64,000 nucleotides of DNA from positions 30,591 to 94,590 of the forward strand of contig CAZFTJ010000018.1 in assembly GCA_964521865.1 (NCBI GenBank). The letters are read 5' to 3'. The notes beneath the pieces are model-generated. The model was not told the origin of the DNA. It ran no database searches and worked only from the letters and a program-made list of their open reading frames with translations. A program made the position numbers and the translations under genes. Positions 17,711 to 26,978 of this stretch are shown here, piece after piece (position 1 is the first letter of the stretch; each line of letters opens with the position of its first letter). The stretch comes from CAYSRJ01 sp964521865 (GTDB lineage Bacteria; Spirochaetota; B62-G9; DRHN01).

Positions 17711-18265
17711 TCACGTTCTTTCTGAAGGAAGCGCTTTTTTTACGGCAATGAACACAAAATAGCCTCCAACAGCACCGGATACGGCCTGAATAATATTGAA
17801 CGGAACCTCACTGACTGCCGCCCCGAGTCCGACACCCGGCAGGAAGAGCTCGGACACAAAATAAACCGCGACCATCGTAAAACCTGCAAAAAAGAGCAGC
17901 GCAACAGTTACAGGATCGATTCTGATCTGCTCTCGCGATTTTTTTTCTTCCGGGCGTAAAAATACGTTATCGACGAGTCCGGCGGCAATCCTTTTCTCAG
18001 AAATGAACCCGGCAATAAAGCCTTCAAGTCCCTTGGCGACAAGGGTGATGGGTGCAAAAATAAAAAATCCTCCGATAATATCCGCAAGCGCGCTCCCTAT
18101 ACCACCGGCAAGACCGCCGAGTTTCCTGCCCAGAAAAAGCCCGCAGAATACAACGGCAATATCCCCGAAGTTGAGATATCCGCCTGTTCCGGGAATGGGC
18201 ACACGGACGACAACCGTGAGCGCCGCTGTCGCACCGGCGAGCAGAATCACCAGGAATGTTTTCAT
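17711..18265 (-). CDS. ECF transporter substrate-binding S component
   Basis: This 184-residue membrane protein has about five to six helices. The segment GGYLNFGDIAV followed by GGIGSALADIIGG and APITLVAKGLEG matches the riboflavin/HMP-type (PF07155-like) S components of energy-coupling-factor importers. The vitamin carried is not identifiable. The start ATG at 18265 has AGGAGG six bases upstream and shares ATGA with the T-component stop. Partners are the T and ATPase genes immediately upstream. Confidence 0.85.
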   Translation of the reverse strand: MKTFLVILLAGATAALTVVVRVPIPGTGGYLNFGDIAVVFCGLFLGRKLGGLAGGIGSALADIIGGFFIFAPITLVAKGLEGFIAGFISEKRIAAGLVDNVFLRPEEKKSREQIRIDPVTVALLFFAGFTMVAVYFVSELFLPGVGLGAAVSEVPFNIIQAVSGAVGGYFVFIAVKKALPSERT

Positions 18266-18942
18266 GCAAGACCTCCTCTTCTGAGATCATGTCTCAGCTT
18301 ATTATAACATATCCAGGCCCACGGGAACCATAGAATAATGTTTCTGAAAGCGGTCGCCACCAGCACGGGAGCACCCCGAATTGCGAGCACGGCTTTTGTA
18401 AATATCCGACCCTTCCTCCTGAAATCCGGCCATTCCCCCTGGATTAGAAGCGCCTGCCGAACATTCTCAAAGGAATTGACCGAGTATTCAAAGGCCCTGT
18501 AAGAAAGCGCTATTTTCAGGCCCGTCTCTCCCCATCGTAAGAATTCAGCCGGAGAAGTAATGCTTGAAAAAATAAGACCCGTAAAGAAAATACCGAGCAC
18601 CCGCAGGGGGTAGCTGAAGTAGTAAAGAACCCTGTTTAAATCGTTCATGTGCATATACGGAAGAGGCTGGACACCTTTAAGAATAAGAACTGCAGCAATA
18701 CAGAAGTAAATGATAGATCCTGTTGCCCACAGCCATAACGTGATTTTAAACGTCCTCCTGCCCGCGACAGAAAAAAACACAGTACCCGTACCGAATAGCA
18801 GTGCGCCGAATATGAAATATACCGGCGCACCGAAACGCAGAAGGAACGGAAACAGTAGAAAAAAAAGTGCCGCCCCTAAAACGAGAAAGAGAATCTTTAC
18901 AACAAGCGGCAGTCTTCTCAAAGACCGTTCAACTCTTCCCAT
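18262..18942 (-). CDS. ECF transporter transmembrane T component (EcfT/CbiQ-like)
   Basis: This 226-residue membrane protein has four to five helices. A cytoplasmic segment reads SVNSFENVRQALLIQGEWP, at the place of the Ala-Arg-Gly coupling helix; the usual ARG triplet is blurred to IQG. It should couple ATP hydrolysis in the fused ATPase to the S component. I chose ATG at 18942 because AGAGG lies six bases upstream; a TTG at 18981 would add 13 residues. It overlaps the S gene by ATGA. Confidence 0.82.
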   Translation of the reverse strand: MGRVERSLRRLPLVVKILFLVLGAALFFLLFPFLLRFGAPVYFIFGALLFGTGTVFFSVAGRRTFKITLWLWATGSIIYFCIAAVLILKGVQPLPYMHMNDLNRVLYYFSYPLRVLGIFFTGLIFSSITSPAEFLRWGETGLKIALSYRAFEYSVNSFENVRQALLIQGEWPDFRRKGRIFTKAVLAIRGAPVLVATAFRNIILWFPWAWICYNKLRHDLRRGGLA

Positions 18943-19050
18943 GAAGTACCTCTTCCCCTCCTTGAAAACAGTATCAGGCAATCCAATCAGCGCGAAGAAG
19001 ACCGCTCCCTGTAAAACAGCGGCATTTTCCAGATTCCTTGCATCGCGCCC

Positions 19051-20421
19051 TCATCGGCAGATATGAATATGTCCGTTGTCAAGCTCGAGAATCTCCGCGT
19101 CCATGGCCTGAATAAAACCTCGGTCATGGCTTATAATCAAAATCGATATGCCTGATACACGCGAAGCAATCTCATGTAATATTTCACATAACCTCGACTC
19201 CCCCTCGGCATCGATGCCCCATGTGGGCTCATCGAGAATAACAAGCCCGGTATCCGCATGTATGAATGCGGCAATGCAGAGAATTTTCATATCGAGCGGA
19301 CTGAGCTGGGAAATAGGATACTGCCTCGCATCGTCAAAATATCCGCTGAGCAGCATCACGGAAATTTCGTTTCCGGTCCTGTACGCCTTTTTCCGATACT
19401 GGTCGACAGTGCTCAACGTGATCTGTTGCTCCGGAAACTGCCCGACGTAACATACGTTCCTGACAAGGTCCGGTCTGGGGATGGATTGCAGGTCTTTGCC
19501 GTGGAGATAAACCGTTCCCGATACCGGCGATTCCAGGCGCATGATAATCTTCGCTATTGTCGATTTCCCTGCGCCGTTATCCCCGATAATTCCGTATACC
19601 GCATCGCTTCGAAGAGAAAAAGAAACATCTGCGAGTAGAAATCCGTCGTGCAGTACCTTTTCGTATTGAAAACAGACACTGCTGAACCGTACAAGTTCGG
19701 GCGCATTCCGCTTCTTTTTTATCGTTTGTGTTACACGATGCAGAAGCGAACGAACCGGGTCCCGTCTCTGCATGATTTTTTCCCGATTACAGTGAACAAG
19801 CCCGCCCCTTTCAAAATAAAGGATATCGTCAGCAATCGGGAATAGCCCTTCTACTTCCTGTTCCAGTATGAGAACACACCCTCCCCTCCGCCGGATTTTT
19901 TTAATTTCCTCATTAAGCTGCTTTTTCCCCTTGATGTCAAGCCAGGGAACAACACCGTGCAGTACCGTGCATTGGGCAGATCTGGAGAATGCAACAGCGA
20001 GCGCGAGCCGCATCTTCTCTCCACCCGAGAGTGTTGAAATTTTCCTCTCCGCAAAGGAAGGGTCGAGGCCGAACCTTTCGAGTACCGTGCTCTGATTCTG
20101 CAGCAATCCTGTCTGCGCATAAATCTCCTCGTCAACCCTGGAAAAGAGAAGGTGCCGTTCGGGGTCCGGGCCGAGGTACACGGATGACTCGGGGATTCGG
20201 CCGTCAACCAGATCAAGCTCACCGCTTAAGTCACGCACAAGCGCCTCGAGGGGCCCGACCTTGTCTGCTCCCTCCACCGGAAACAGACCTGCAATAATGC
20301 CGCCCAACAGTTCGAAGCTTCTGTTTTCCTCTCCGGTCAAAAGTATAACATGTGCCGGCTCGAGCGGCACCTTAATATTTTTCAGAATATACCTGTTCTG
20401 CACTTTGTATGAAAAAATCAT
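19051..20421 (-). CDS. ECF transporter ATPase, two fused ABC domains with one degenerate site
   Basis: The 456-residue protein has two tandem ABC domains. In the N-domain, Walker A is destroyed (TGEENRSFE in place of GxxGxGKS) and Walker B is altered (VLHGVVPW), but the signature LSGGEKMRLALA is intact. In the C-domain, Walker A GDNGAGKST and Walker B LVILDEPTWGID are intact, but the signature is LSPLDMKIL. Because ABC sites form between domains, one composite site is complete and the other is dead. It powers the import system whose T and S genes follow. It is divergent from the NagB/PIG-L gene. Confidence 0.88.
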   Translation of the reverse strand: MIFSYKVQNRYILKNIKVPLEPAHVILLTGEENRSFELLGGIIAGLFPVEGADKVGPLEALVRDLSGELDLVDGRIPESSVYLGPDPERHLLFSRVDEEIYAQTGLLQNQSTVLERFGLDPSFAERKISTLSGGEKMRLALAVAFSRSAQCTVLHGVVPWLDIKGKKQLNEEIKKIRRRGGCVLILEQEVEGLFPIADDILYFERGGLVHCNREKIMQRRDPVRSLLHRVTQTIKKKRNAPELVRFSSVCFQYEKVLHDGFLLADVSFSLRSDAVYGIIGDNGAGKSTIAKIIMRLESPVSGTVYLHGKDLQSIPRPDLVRNVCYVGQFPEQQITLSTVDQYRKKAYRTGNEISVMLLSGYFDDARQYPISQLSPLDMKILCIAAFIHADTGLVILDEPTWGIDAEGESRLCEILHEIASRVSGISILIISHDRGFIQAMDAEILELDNGHIHICR

Positions 20422-20492
20422 GTTTTATCCCGGAACAATGTACATTAAAATAAACTCATGTTAAGATACTTAAAAGGACGAGGTAAAAGAAT

Positions 20493-20552
20493 ATGTTTTT
20501 AAACGGTGCAGACCCGCAGTACAATAACGTGAATACCGAAATGTACAGATGA
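20493..20552 (+). CDS. Short upstream ORF overlapping the NagB/PIG-L start
   Basis: This 19-residue ORF begins ATGTTTTTAAAC and has AGGACGAGG at the right distance, whereas the following large gene has no Shine-Dalgarno of its own. Its stop shares ATGA with the large gene start (20549-20552), so translational coupling is likely. It may be a leader peptide or just a ribosome-loading ORF. Confidence 0.5.
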   Translation: MFLNGADPQYNNVNTEMYR

Positions 20553-22948
20553 GATCAAACGTAGAAAAAAGAGCGCTGAAAAAATCTGGGATGAAACTAT
20601 GTTATGCACCCGATGAAAAGATTGGTGTTATTGTTGTCGACAGCTTTCCTGAGCTGGGACATCTTGCCGCTCTTCGTTTCATTGAATGGGTGCAGAAAAA
20701 CCCGGACGGCGTCATCAGCCTCCCCACCGGAAAGACGCCGGAATATTTCATCAGAGAGACGATCCGTTTACTGAAGACATGGAACAGACAAGAGACCACA
20801 TCCGAGCTCGAAGAATGGGGTATCGACCCGGCGGTTTTCCCTGAAATGAAGCGGCTTCATTTTGTTCAGATAGACGAGTTCTACCCCATCAATCCCCTGC
20901 AGCACAACAGCTTTTACTACTATATACAGAAGTTCTATATCAAAGGCTTCGGGCTCCATCCGCGCAGGGCGATGTGTATCAACTGCAACAAAATCGGCAT
21001 GCCCGCCGGAAAGACCGTGGAGGAGCTGTGGCCAGACGGTGAAGTAGATCTTACGCTCCGATTCAGACATCCGTCAAATCATGTCGAGCGAGCGCAAAAA
21101 AGGCTGCTGGAAAGCATCGACCAGTGGTGTGCGGAGTATGAGCGGAAGATCAGGGAGCTCGGCGGCATCGGTTTTTTTCTCGGCGGCATCGGTCCCGACG
21201 GCCATATCGGGTTCAACATTCAGGGTTCTGATTTCCACTCGACAACGAGACTCACACCGACAAATTACGAAACACAGGCAGCAGCGGCTCAGGACCTGGG
21301 CGGTATTGAGATTGCAAAAAAAAGACTCGTGATAACCATAGGGCTTGCAACTATAACCTGCAATCCCGACTGCACCGCGGTCATTATCGCCGCAGGCGAG
21401 TCGAAGGCCAAAATCGTTGCGGATTCTATACGAAACACCCTGCACGTACACTACCCGGCAACCGTGCTCCAGGCCCTTAAAAATGCCCGCTTTTACCTCA
21501 CCAGGGGCGCTTCGAAGCTCCTGCCGGAAAGAAGGCTGTTCAACCTGGCAAAAAACGCTGAATTGCCAGAGGATGAGATCGAACGGATTACCATTGATAT
21601 TGCCGTTAAAAAAGGGAAATCGATTCGAGAGCTCTGTGAGGCGGATTTCAGGAAAGATCCCTTCGGGGCACTCCTCTTTACAGAACATATGTCAAAAGGC
21701 ATGTTCGAAAAACCTCCCGGGGCCGGAAGTAAAACAGGGAAGATTGAAGAAATCGATACCATCCTTGAAAAAATCAAAGAAAAAACGATTCACGCGCTGC
21801 AGAAAAAGATCCTTGCCGGAATGTTTGCACGAAAAAATACCGTTTTTTTTCATACCGAGCCGCACCATGACGATATAATGCTCGGATATCTGCCCGGCGT
21901 TGTGCGGAACATTCGAGAGCATTCCAATAGACATTTTTTTGTCGCCCTGACGAGCGGGTTTACGGCCGTGACAAATTATTTCATGCTCGATATTCTTACC
22001 CTCCTGCGGCAGGCGCTTCACGACGGCAGGCTCAAGGACCTGCTTGAAGAAAGCTACTTCGATCCCATGAATATCGAGGGGAGGAACAGGGATGTGTGGC
22101 AGTATCTCGACGGGGTTGCGGCGCATTCGCGTTCGATGAAAAACGAGGGGCGTCTTCGCCGCCTTTTACGGAACCTGATCTTTCTCTTCGAGGAAACGGA
22201 TATCGAACAGATCAAGGGCCGTATCGATGAGCTCGTAAATTACTTTAAAACTCAGTATCCGGGGAGAAAAGACCTGCCGTACATCCAGCAGCTCAAAGGT
22301 ATGTGCAGGGAATGGGAGGGGGACTGCCTGTGGGGATACTTCGGATGGCATTCCGATTCTGTTCTGCACCTCAGGCTCGGGTTTTACAAGGGAGATATAT
22401 TCACCGAAGAGCCGACCGTGGAGAGAGATGTCAATCCGATCCTCGAAACACTCAGGCAGGTCAATCCGGATGTTGTGAGTGTTGCACTCGACCCGGAGGC
22501 GAGCGGTCCGGATACACACTACAAGGCTCTCCAGGCCCTCACCGAAGCCTTGAAGATATACGAGAAGGAGACCGGAAAATCGGATATCGAAATCTGGGGC
22601 TACCGTAATGTATGGTACCGCTTCCACCCATGCGATGCAAACATGTTCATTCCCGTTTCCCTCAACATGTTCGCCCTGCAGGATAACGCTTTCAAATACT
22701 CATTCCTCTCTCAGAAAGACGCCTCGTTTCCGTCGTATGAATACGACGGACCATTTTCGAAGCTGGCGCAGAAGATCCAGGTCGAGCAGTACCAGATGCT
22801 GAAAACATGCCTTGGCAGGGAATTTTTCAACGAACACGAAAGCGCGCTTTTGAGAGCGGCGCGCGGCATGGTGTTTGTGAGAACAATGAAACTCGATGAG
22901 CTCTACCGCCATTCCCGTGAGCTGAAGAAGAGGACGGAAAACCGGTAG
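20549..22948 (+). CDS. Glucosamine-6-phosphate deaminase-like (NagB) domain fused to a PIG-L deacetylase-like domain
   Basis: The 799-residue protein begins with a NagB/sugar isomerase domain (about 25-345; SLPTGKTPEYF, QIDEFYP at 107-113, GGIGPDGHIGFN at 212-223). After a helical linker comes a PIG-L/LmbE-like domain (from about 430, HTEPHHDD at 435-442 supplying metal ligands). The fusion suggests linked deacetylation and deamination of an amino sugar or its phosphate; the substrate is unknown. Similar fusions exist in Bacteroidetes as long NagB proteins, but this one is longer at the C-terminus. ATG at 20591 is an alternative start. Confidence 0.87.
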   Translation: MRSNVEKRALKKSGMKLCYAPDEKIGVIVVDSFPELGHLAALRFIEWVQKNPDGVISLPTGKTPEYFIRETIRLLKTWNRQETTSELEEWGIDPAVFPEMKRLHFVQIDEFYPINPLQHNSFYYYIQKFYIKGFGLHPRRAMCINCNKIGMPAGKTVEELWPDGEVDLTLRFRHPSNHVERAQKRLLESIDQWCAEYERKIRELGGIGFFLGGIGPDGHIGFNIQGSDFHSTTRLTPTNYETQAAAAQDLGGIEIAKKRLVITIGLATITCNPDCTAVIIAAGESKAKIVADSIRNTLHVHYPATVLQALKNARFYLTRGASKLLPERRLFNLAKNAELPEDEIERITIDIAVKKGKSIRELCEADFRKDPFGALLFTEHMSKGMFEKPPGAGSKTGKIEEIDTILEKIKEKTIHALQKKILAGMFARKNTVFFHTEPHHDDIMLGYLPGVVRNIREHSNRHFFVALTSGFTAVTNYFMLDILTLLRQALHDGRLKDLLEESYFDPMNIEGRNRDVWQYLDGVAAHSRSMKNEGRLRRLLRNLIFLFEETDIEQIKGRIDELVNYFKTQYPGRKDLPYIQQLKGMCREWEGDCLWGYFGWHSDSVLHLRLGFYKGDIFTEEPTVERDVNPILETLRQVNPDVVSVALDPEASGPDTHYKALQALTEALKIYEKETGKSDIEIWGYRNVWYRFHPCDANMFIPVSLNMFALQDNAFKYSFLSQKDASFPSYEYDGPFSKLAQKIQVEQYQMLKTCLGREFFNEHESALLRAARGMVFVRTMKLDELYRHSRELKKRTENR

Positions 22949-22965
22949 AATGGAGACTCTCTTAT

Positions 22966-23796
22966 TCAGTTTCCGCAGAGCTCCTCCGCAGCCCTGTACG
23001 AAGCTTCCTCAACGGAAAGAGACGGAAACCGCTCGTGAGCATAGCTCAGCGAGGACGAGGCGTTTATACGGACTATTTCAGCGCTGTACGCCTCTTCCTG
23101 CAGAATCCTGACGACCGTGCCGTAATCTCCTCCCTGGGCGCCGACACCCGGCACCAGGAGAGGCAGAGAACAGCCGTGCTCTTTAATCAGCGAAACTGCC
23201 TTTCGGAAATCATCCTGCGTGGCTCCGATCACCGTTCCAGCAGAAGGATACTGGCTGCTCCAGCAGCAGATCATCTTGAGCACATACTCGTACAGGCAGG
23301 TTTCAGGTTTGATCTTTGCAAGCTGAAAATCCCTTGCGCCGGGGTTGCTCGTCAGAGCGAGTATGTAAAAGCCTCTTTCCCTGCAGGTAAAAAAGGGTCT
23401 AAGCGCCTCAGAGCCCAGATAGGGGTTGAGGGTCACCGCATCTCCACCAACAATTTCAAAAATGAACTTTGCATATGCCTGCGATGTTTTGCCGACATCG
23501 CCGATCTTCGCATCAATGATGGCGGGAAGGCCCTTTGCCTTTGCCCGGGAAACGAGCTCAACCAGCGCGCGCAAACCCTCCTGCCCGTATTGCAGGTAGA
23601 AGCCGAGGTTTGGTTTAACTGCTGATATTTTCCGGTTGATCGCATCGAGTATCGCTGAAAAATAACGGACGATCTCATCAGAGAGATTGCGCGAAGCGTC
23701 TATCTTCATTCTCTCCACAACCGGGTCCATGCCGAAGCAGAGAAGCGTTTTACGTTTTTGATAGGTGCCGTGTAACTTCTGCAGATATGGATGCAC
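22966..23796 (-). CDS. pyrF: Orotidine 5'-phosphate decarboxylase (type 2)
   Basis: The 276-residue enzyme makes UMP from OMP, the last step of de novo UMP synthesis. The catalytic DAKIGDVG segment, with the Asp-Lys-Asp triad, is followed by SQAYAKFIFE and DAVTLNPYLG. Type 2 enzymes have this larger size. LCFGMDPV near the N-terminus is typical. It is the terminal gene of the pyrimidine operon, 65 bases after pyrC, and is convergent with the NagB/PIG-L gene. Confidence 0.95.
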   Translation of the reverse strand: MHPYLQKLHGTYQKRKTLLCFGMDPVVERMKIDASRNLSDEIVRYFSAILDAINRKISAVKPNLGFYLQYGQEGLRALVELVSRAKAKGLPAIIDAKIGDVGKTSQAYAKFIFEIVGGDAVTLNPYLGSEALRPFFTCRERGFYILALTSNPGARDFQLAKIKPETCLYEYVLKMICCWSSQYPSAGTVIGATQDDFRKAVSLIKEHGCSLPLLVPGVGAQGGDYGTVVRILQEEAYSAEIVRINASSSLSYAHERFPSLSVEEASYRAAEELCGN

Positions 23797-23861
23797 TCAG
23801 TCCTCCCCAATAGTACATGTTCTACAGTAATATGGAACGAATACAGGTTTCCGGTACGAGC

Positions 23862-25100
23862 TCAGCCGCACAAGTACCGGACCGGATATCTGTGAAAGCT
23901 CCCGTGCTCAAACGCAATAAAACCCGCCACCATGGTTACGACAGGTCTCAGTTTCACCTTCCACCCGTGAAAGGGAGACCAGCCGCACTTTGTGCTGTAG
24001 CCGTCCTCCCCCACTGTAAATTCACCCTCCTCGAGGATTGTGCACGATGCCCTGCATCCCGTATGAACGGAAAGAGGTATGTCCGGTGTAAACAGGCCGG
24101 TTGCCTTTTCAGAGGTGAGCCGCAATACGGATTCAAGGCTCAATCTGCCGTCTCTATACGCGGTGAAGAGGAGGGAAAGCGCCGTCTCGAGGCCGGGAAA
24201 ACCTGCAGGCGCCTTATTTTTTTGTTTCTCCTCAAGGGTATGCGGTGCATGGTCGGTGCCCAGTATATCGATAGTTCCATCCCGAACGGCATCAAAAAGC
24301 GCCTCATTGTCGCTTTTTTGCGCGAGCTGAGGCAAAACCCTCTTCGGTCCTGTGTAGGTCTTCTCGTTCAAAAAAAGATGGTGAGGCGTTACCTCCACAA
24401 CTATCCCGGAATATTTCTTCTTCCATCTTTTAATTATACGGACTTCATCCTCGGTGCTCGTGTGACAGAGATACAGAACCGGAAGGCGTTCATTCCTGCC
24501 CGATGCCTTTTCATATGCGGCAAGAATCTTCTGCAGGCCTTCAACTCCTCCCGTGTGCACGAGCACCGGTTTGGATTGTCCGAATACCGCCCTTAGTGCA
24601 TTTTCCGATTCGACAAGGATGTCCCCTGTGGTTTGCGCGGCATAGACCTTGACCCCGCATACATCAGGCGATGATGAAAGCGCACCGATCGATCCCGCAT
24701 TTTGCTCCGTAAGGGCAATATACAGACCGAAGTCAACGAGGCTTTTTTCAAGGGCTATCTCTTTCTTTTCTTGTAGGGAGGCTCTATCGATGATCGGTTT
24801 TCTGTTGTTGGGCATATCGTAAATCATCGAAAAACCGCCACGCAAAGCGGCCTTTGAACAGGTTTCCCAATCCTCTTTATAGGTGAAACCGGGTTCCCGT
24901 ACATGAACGTGCGGATCAACGGCGCCCGGCACGACAAACCGCTCACAGCCGTTGACCCGCCCTTCAATTGTTTCGGCATCCTGCAGATCAGATAAACCGC
25001 CGGCATCTTCCACCGCCATGTACATACCCCGGGATACCAGGACGTCCCGTCTTACCCAGCGGCCTTTTTCGGGAATATTGATGCTCTTCATCAAAATCAT
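23862..25100 (-). CDS. pyrC: Dihydroorotase
   Basis: The 412-residue zinc amidohydrolase closes carbamoyl aspartate to dihydroorotate. The metal motif is VDPHVHVREPG near residue 66, and the later motif is GTDHAPHTLEEK near 285. AGGFSM-type GGFSMIYDMPNN is present. It is a class I, PyrC-type enzyme. The start at 25100 directly abuts the pyrDK stop. It is part of the pyrimidine operon. Confidence 0.95.
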   Translation of the reverse strand: MILMKSINIPEKGRWVRRDVLVSRGMYMAVEDAGGLSDLQDAETIEGRVNGCERFVVPGAVDPHVHVREPGFTYKEDWETCSKAALRGGFSMIYDMPNNRKPIIDRASLQEKKEIALEKSLVDFGLYIALTEQNAGSIGALSSSPDVCGVKVYAAQTTGDILVESENALRAVFGQSKPVLVHTGGVEGLQKILAAYEKASGRNERLPVLYLCHTSTEDEVRIIKRWKKKYSGIVVEVTPHHLFLNEKTYTGPKRVLPQLAQKSDNEALFDAVRDGTIDILGTDHAPHTLEEKQKNKAPAGFPGLETALSLLFTAYRDGRLSLESVLRLTSEKATGLFTPDIPLSVHTGCRASCTILEEGEFTVGEDGYSTKCGWSPFHGWKVKLRPVVTMVAGFIAFEHGSFHRYPVRYLCG

Positions 25101-26978
25101 CTAAACATCCTTTACCACGCTGCCGCTTTCATCTCTCCGATACATGCCGAATTCCTCGAGGCTGTCGAGCGCTTCAAAGGCAAAGACCGGGCCTTCGGTA
25201 CATACACGATCTCCGGTGCCGTCGACCGCGCAGCTTCCGCAGATACCGATGCCGCACTTCATCAGCCGTTCAATACCGGCCTGCCCCCCGATTCCCCGTG
25301 CCCTGAAAATATCGCATGACTTTTTTATGAAAATTTCCGGCCCGCATATAAGTGCAAATACGGGATCAGCTTCCTCGATGTTTTTTTCAAGGTAATCCGT
25401 AATCAACCCCTTTGATCCGAGCGACCCGTCTTCCGTACAGTATTTGATCCTCTCATCCGCCGTCATACCTGTTCGCCGAAAAAGGGACTCGATCCAGCAG
25501 ACCGATTCTGCCGATGAGCCTCCGGCAACAAATACAAAGCGTTTTCCCATTTGAGAAAGGCGAATTGCTGCAAACACGAGAGGCGAACAGCCGATCCCGC
25601 CTCCTACAAGCAGATAACGATCCTGCTGCAGATCAAAGCCCCTGCCGAGGGGGCCGAGCAGGCCGACCGGGTCTCCCTTTCGTACTTTAAAGAGCGCGCG
25701 TGAAAACGGACCCCGCTGGATCAGTGAAAACCCGACTGATTCGCCGTCGAAAAACGATACTGAAAAAGGTTTCTGATCGATGCCTGGAAGCCAGAGCATG
25801 TAAAACTGTCCGGGCGCTGGATCAATCGGTTCGGCTTCCCGGCAGTCGTATCGGCTTTTTTTTCCTTTTCCTGAAGCAGGGTCTTGCGAAATATCGGGGG
25901 GATGGGTCGGCAGTCTGAAAAACAGGGTTCGTGCCCCGGTATCGGATGTCTGGTGTATATTCTCGACCGGGACCACGGTAAACTCCGGTCTTCTTCTGCG
26001 AGTTTCAGTATGGGCAGTATTACCGCAGGCAGCCGTGTTTCCGGCAATCCGAAGAAAGGTATATTTCTTTTTTCTGTGCGTTCGACCGACGAGCTCATCC
26101 AGGAACGTGATGCCGTTTTTCTCCATAAAAAGCTCGATGCCGCCGTTCACAGTCTTAAAGACCGAAAGGCCCTCGGTATACACCCCGCTCCCGATACCGA
26201 ACAGTACAGCACCGGCCATAATGACCTGGAGCGCGCCGCCTGCATCGGAGATGCCGCCTGTCGCGATAATCGGGATACGCACGGATCTGTACACCCCATA
26301 CACGCTTCGCACGGTCAATGGAAGGATCGCTTCACCGGAAAGGCCTCCCGATCCGTGTGCCAGCACAGGCGCACCTGTATGAATATCAATCACCATTCCA
26401 GGTCCGATTGTATTCGTGATACACAGGGCGTCGGCTCCCGCTTCCTCGGCACTGCGTGCAACAGCCGGAAGCTCCGGCGTGTTCGCACTCAGCTTGACAA
26501 TGACCGGTTTTCGCGAAGAGGCCTTCACCTGTTTCGTGATTCGGGCAGTATGGCTGGGTGAATAAGAAAAGGGGGTGCCGAATTCGTCCAGCACATTCGG
26601 GCATGAGAGGTTGAGCTCCAAAAACGAGCATTTCAGCCGGTCGAGTCTCTGCACGATTTCAGCAAAGTCATCCGGCTGTTCCCCGAACAGAGAAATAATC
26701 AGAGGGAAGTTGACCTTTTTTTCATCGAAACGGGAAACAAACTCGTCGATACCGGGATTCGAAAGGCCGACGGCATTGACGAGCCCCCCGCCCCAGTCAA
26801 AGACAACCGGAGCCCGGTGCCCCTTTCGTTTTTTCGGACCGACTGACTTTGTCGTTACAATGCCTGCCCCGCTCTCATATACCTTCTTTAAAGAGGCGAT
26901 TGAAACGCCTAAAATACCCGAGGCAAGCACCGCCCTGTTTCTCAGCCGAACGCCCAGAAAATCAACCGATAGGCTCAT
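25101..26978 (-). CDS. Fused dihydroorotate dehydrogenase catalytic (PyrD, type 1B) and electron transfer (PyrK) protein
   Basis: This 625-residue protein joins two subunits that are normally separate. The N-terminal 300 residues are class 1B dihydroorotate dehydrogenase, with the base C126 in LNLSCPNV and FMN loops GGISDAGG. After a linker of about 40 residues comes PyrK. It has an FAD motif (KPFSVSFF), an NAD-binding glycine loop (LLVGGGIGCSP) and a cysteine cluster for the 2Fe-2S centre in CGIGICGSC plus a later C. It oxidises dihydroorotate with NAD. The start ATG at 26978 shares ATGA with pyrI. An in-frame upstream extension lies inside pyrI. Confidence 0.93.
   Translation of the reverse strand: MSLSVDFLGVRLRNRAVLASGILGVSIASLKKVYESGAGIVTTKSVGPKKRKGHRAPVVFDWGGGLVNAVGLSNPGIDEFVSRFDEKKVNFPLIISLFGEQPDDFAEIVQRLDRLKCSFLELNLSCPNVLDEFGTPFSYSPSHTARITKQVKASSRKPVIVKLSANTPELPAVARSAEEAGADALCITNTIGPGMVIDIHTGAPVLAHGSGGLSGEAILPLTVRSVYGVYRSVRIPIIATGGISDAGGALQVIMAGAVLFGIGSGVYTEGLSVFKTVNGGIELFMEKNGITFLDELVGRTHRKKKYTFLRIAGNTAACGNTAHTETRRRRPEFTVVPVENIHQTSDTGARTLFFRLPTHPPDISQDPASGKGKKSRYDCREAEPIDPAPGQFYMLWLPGIDQKPFSVSFFDGESVGFSLIQRGPFSRALFKVRKGDPVGLLGPLGRGFDLQQDRYLLVGGGIGCSPLVFAAIRLSQMGKRFVFVAGGSSAESVCWIESLFRRTGMTADERIKYCTEDGSLGSKGLITDYLEKNIEEADPVFALICGPEIFIKKSCDIFRARGIGGQAGIERLMKCGIGICGSCAVDGTGDRVCTEGPVFAFEALDSLEEFGMYRRDESGSVVKDV

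Noticed and set aside
23817..24596. Long plus-strand ORF (259 aa) opposite pyrC
   Set aside because: Antisense to a gene with intact catalytic motifs; no Shine-Dalgarno or family.
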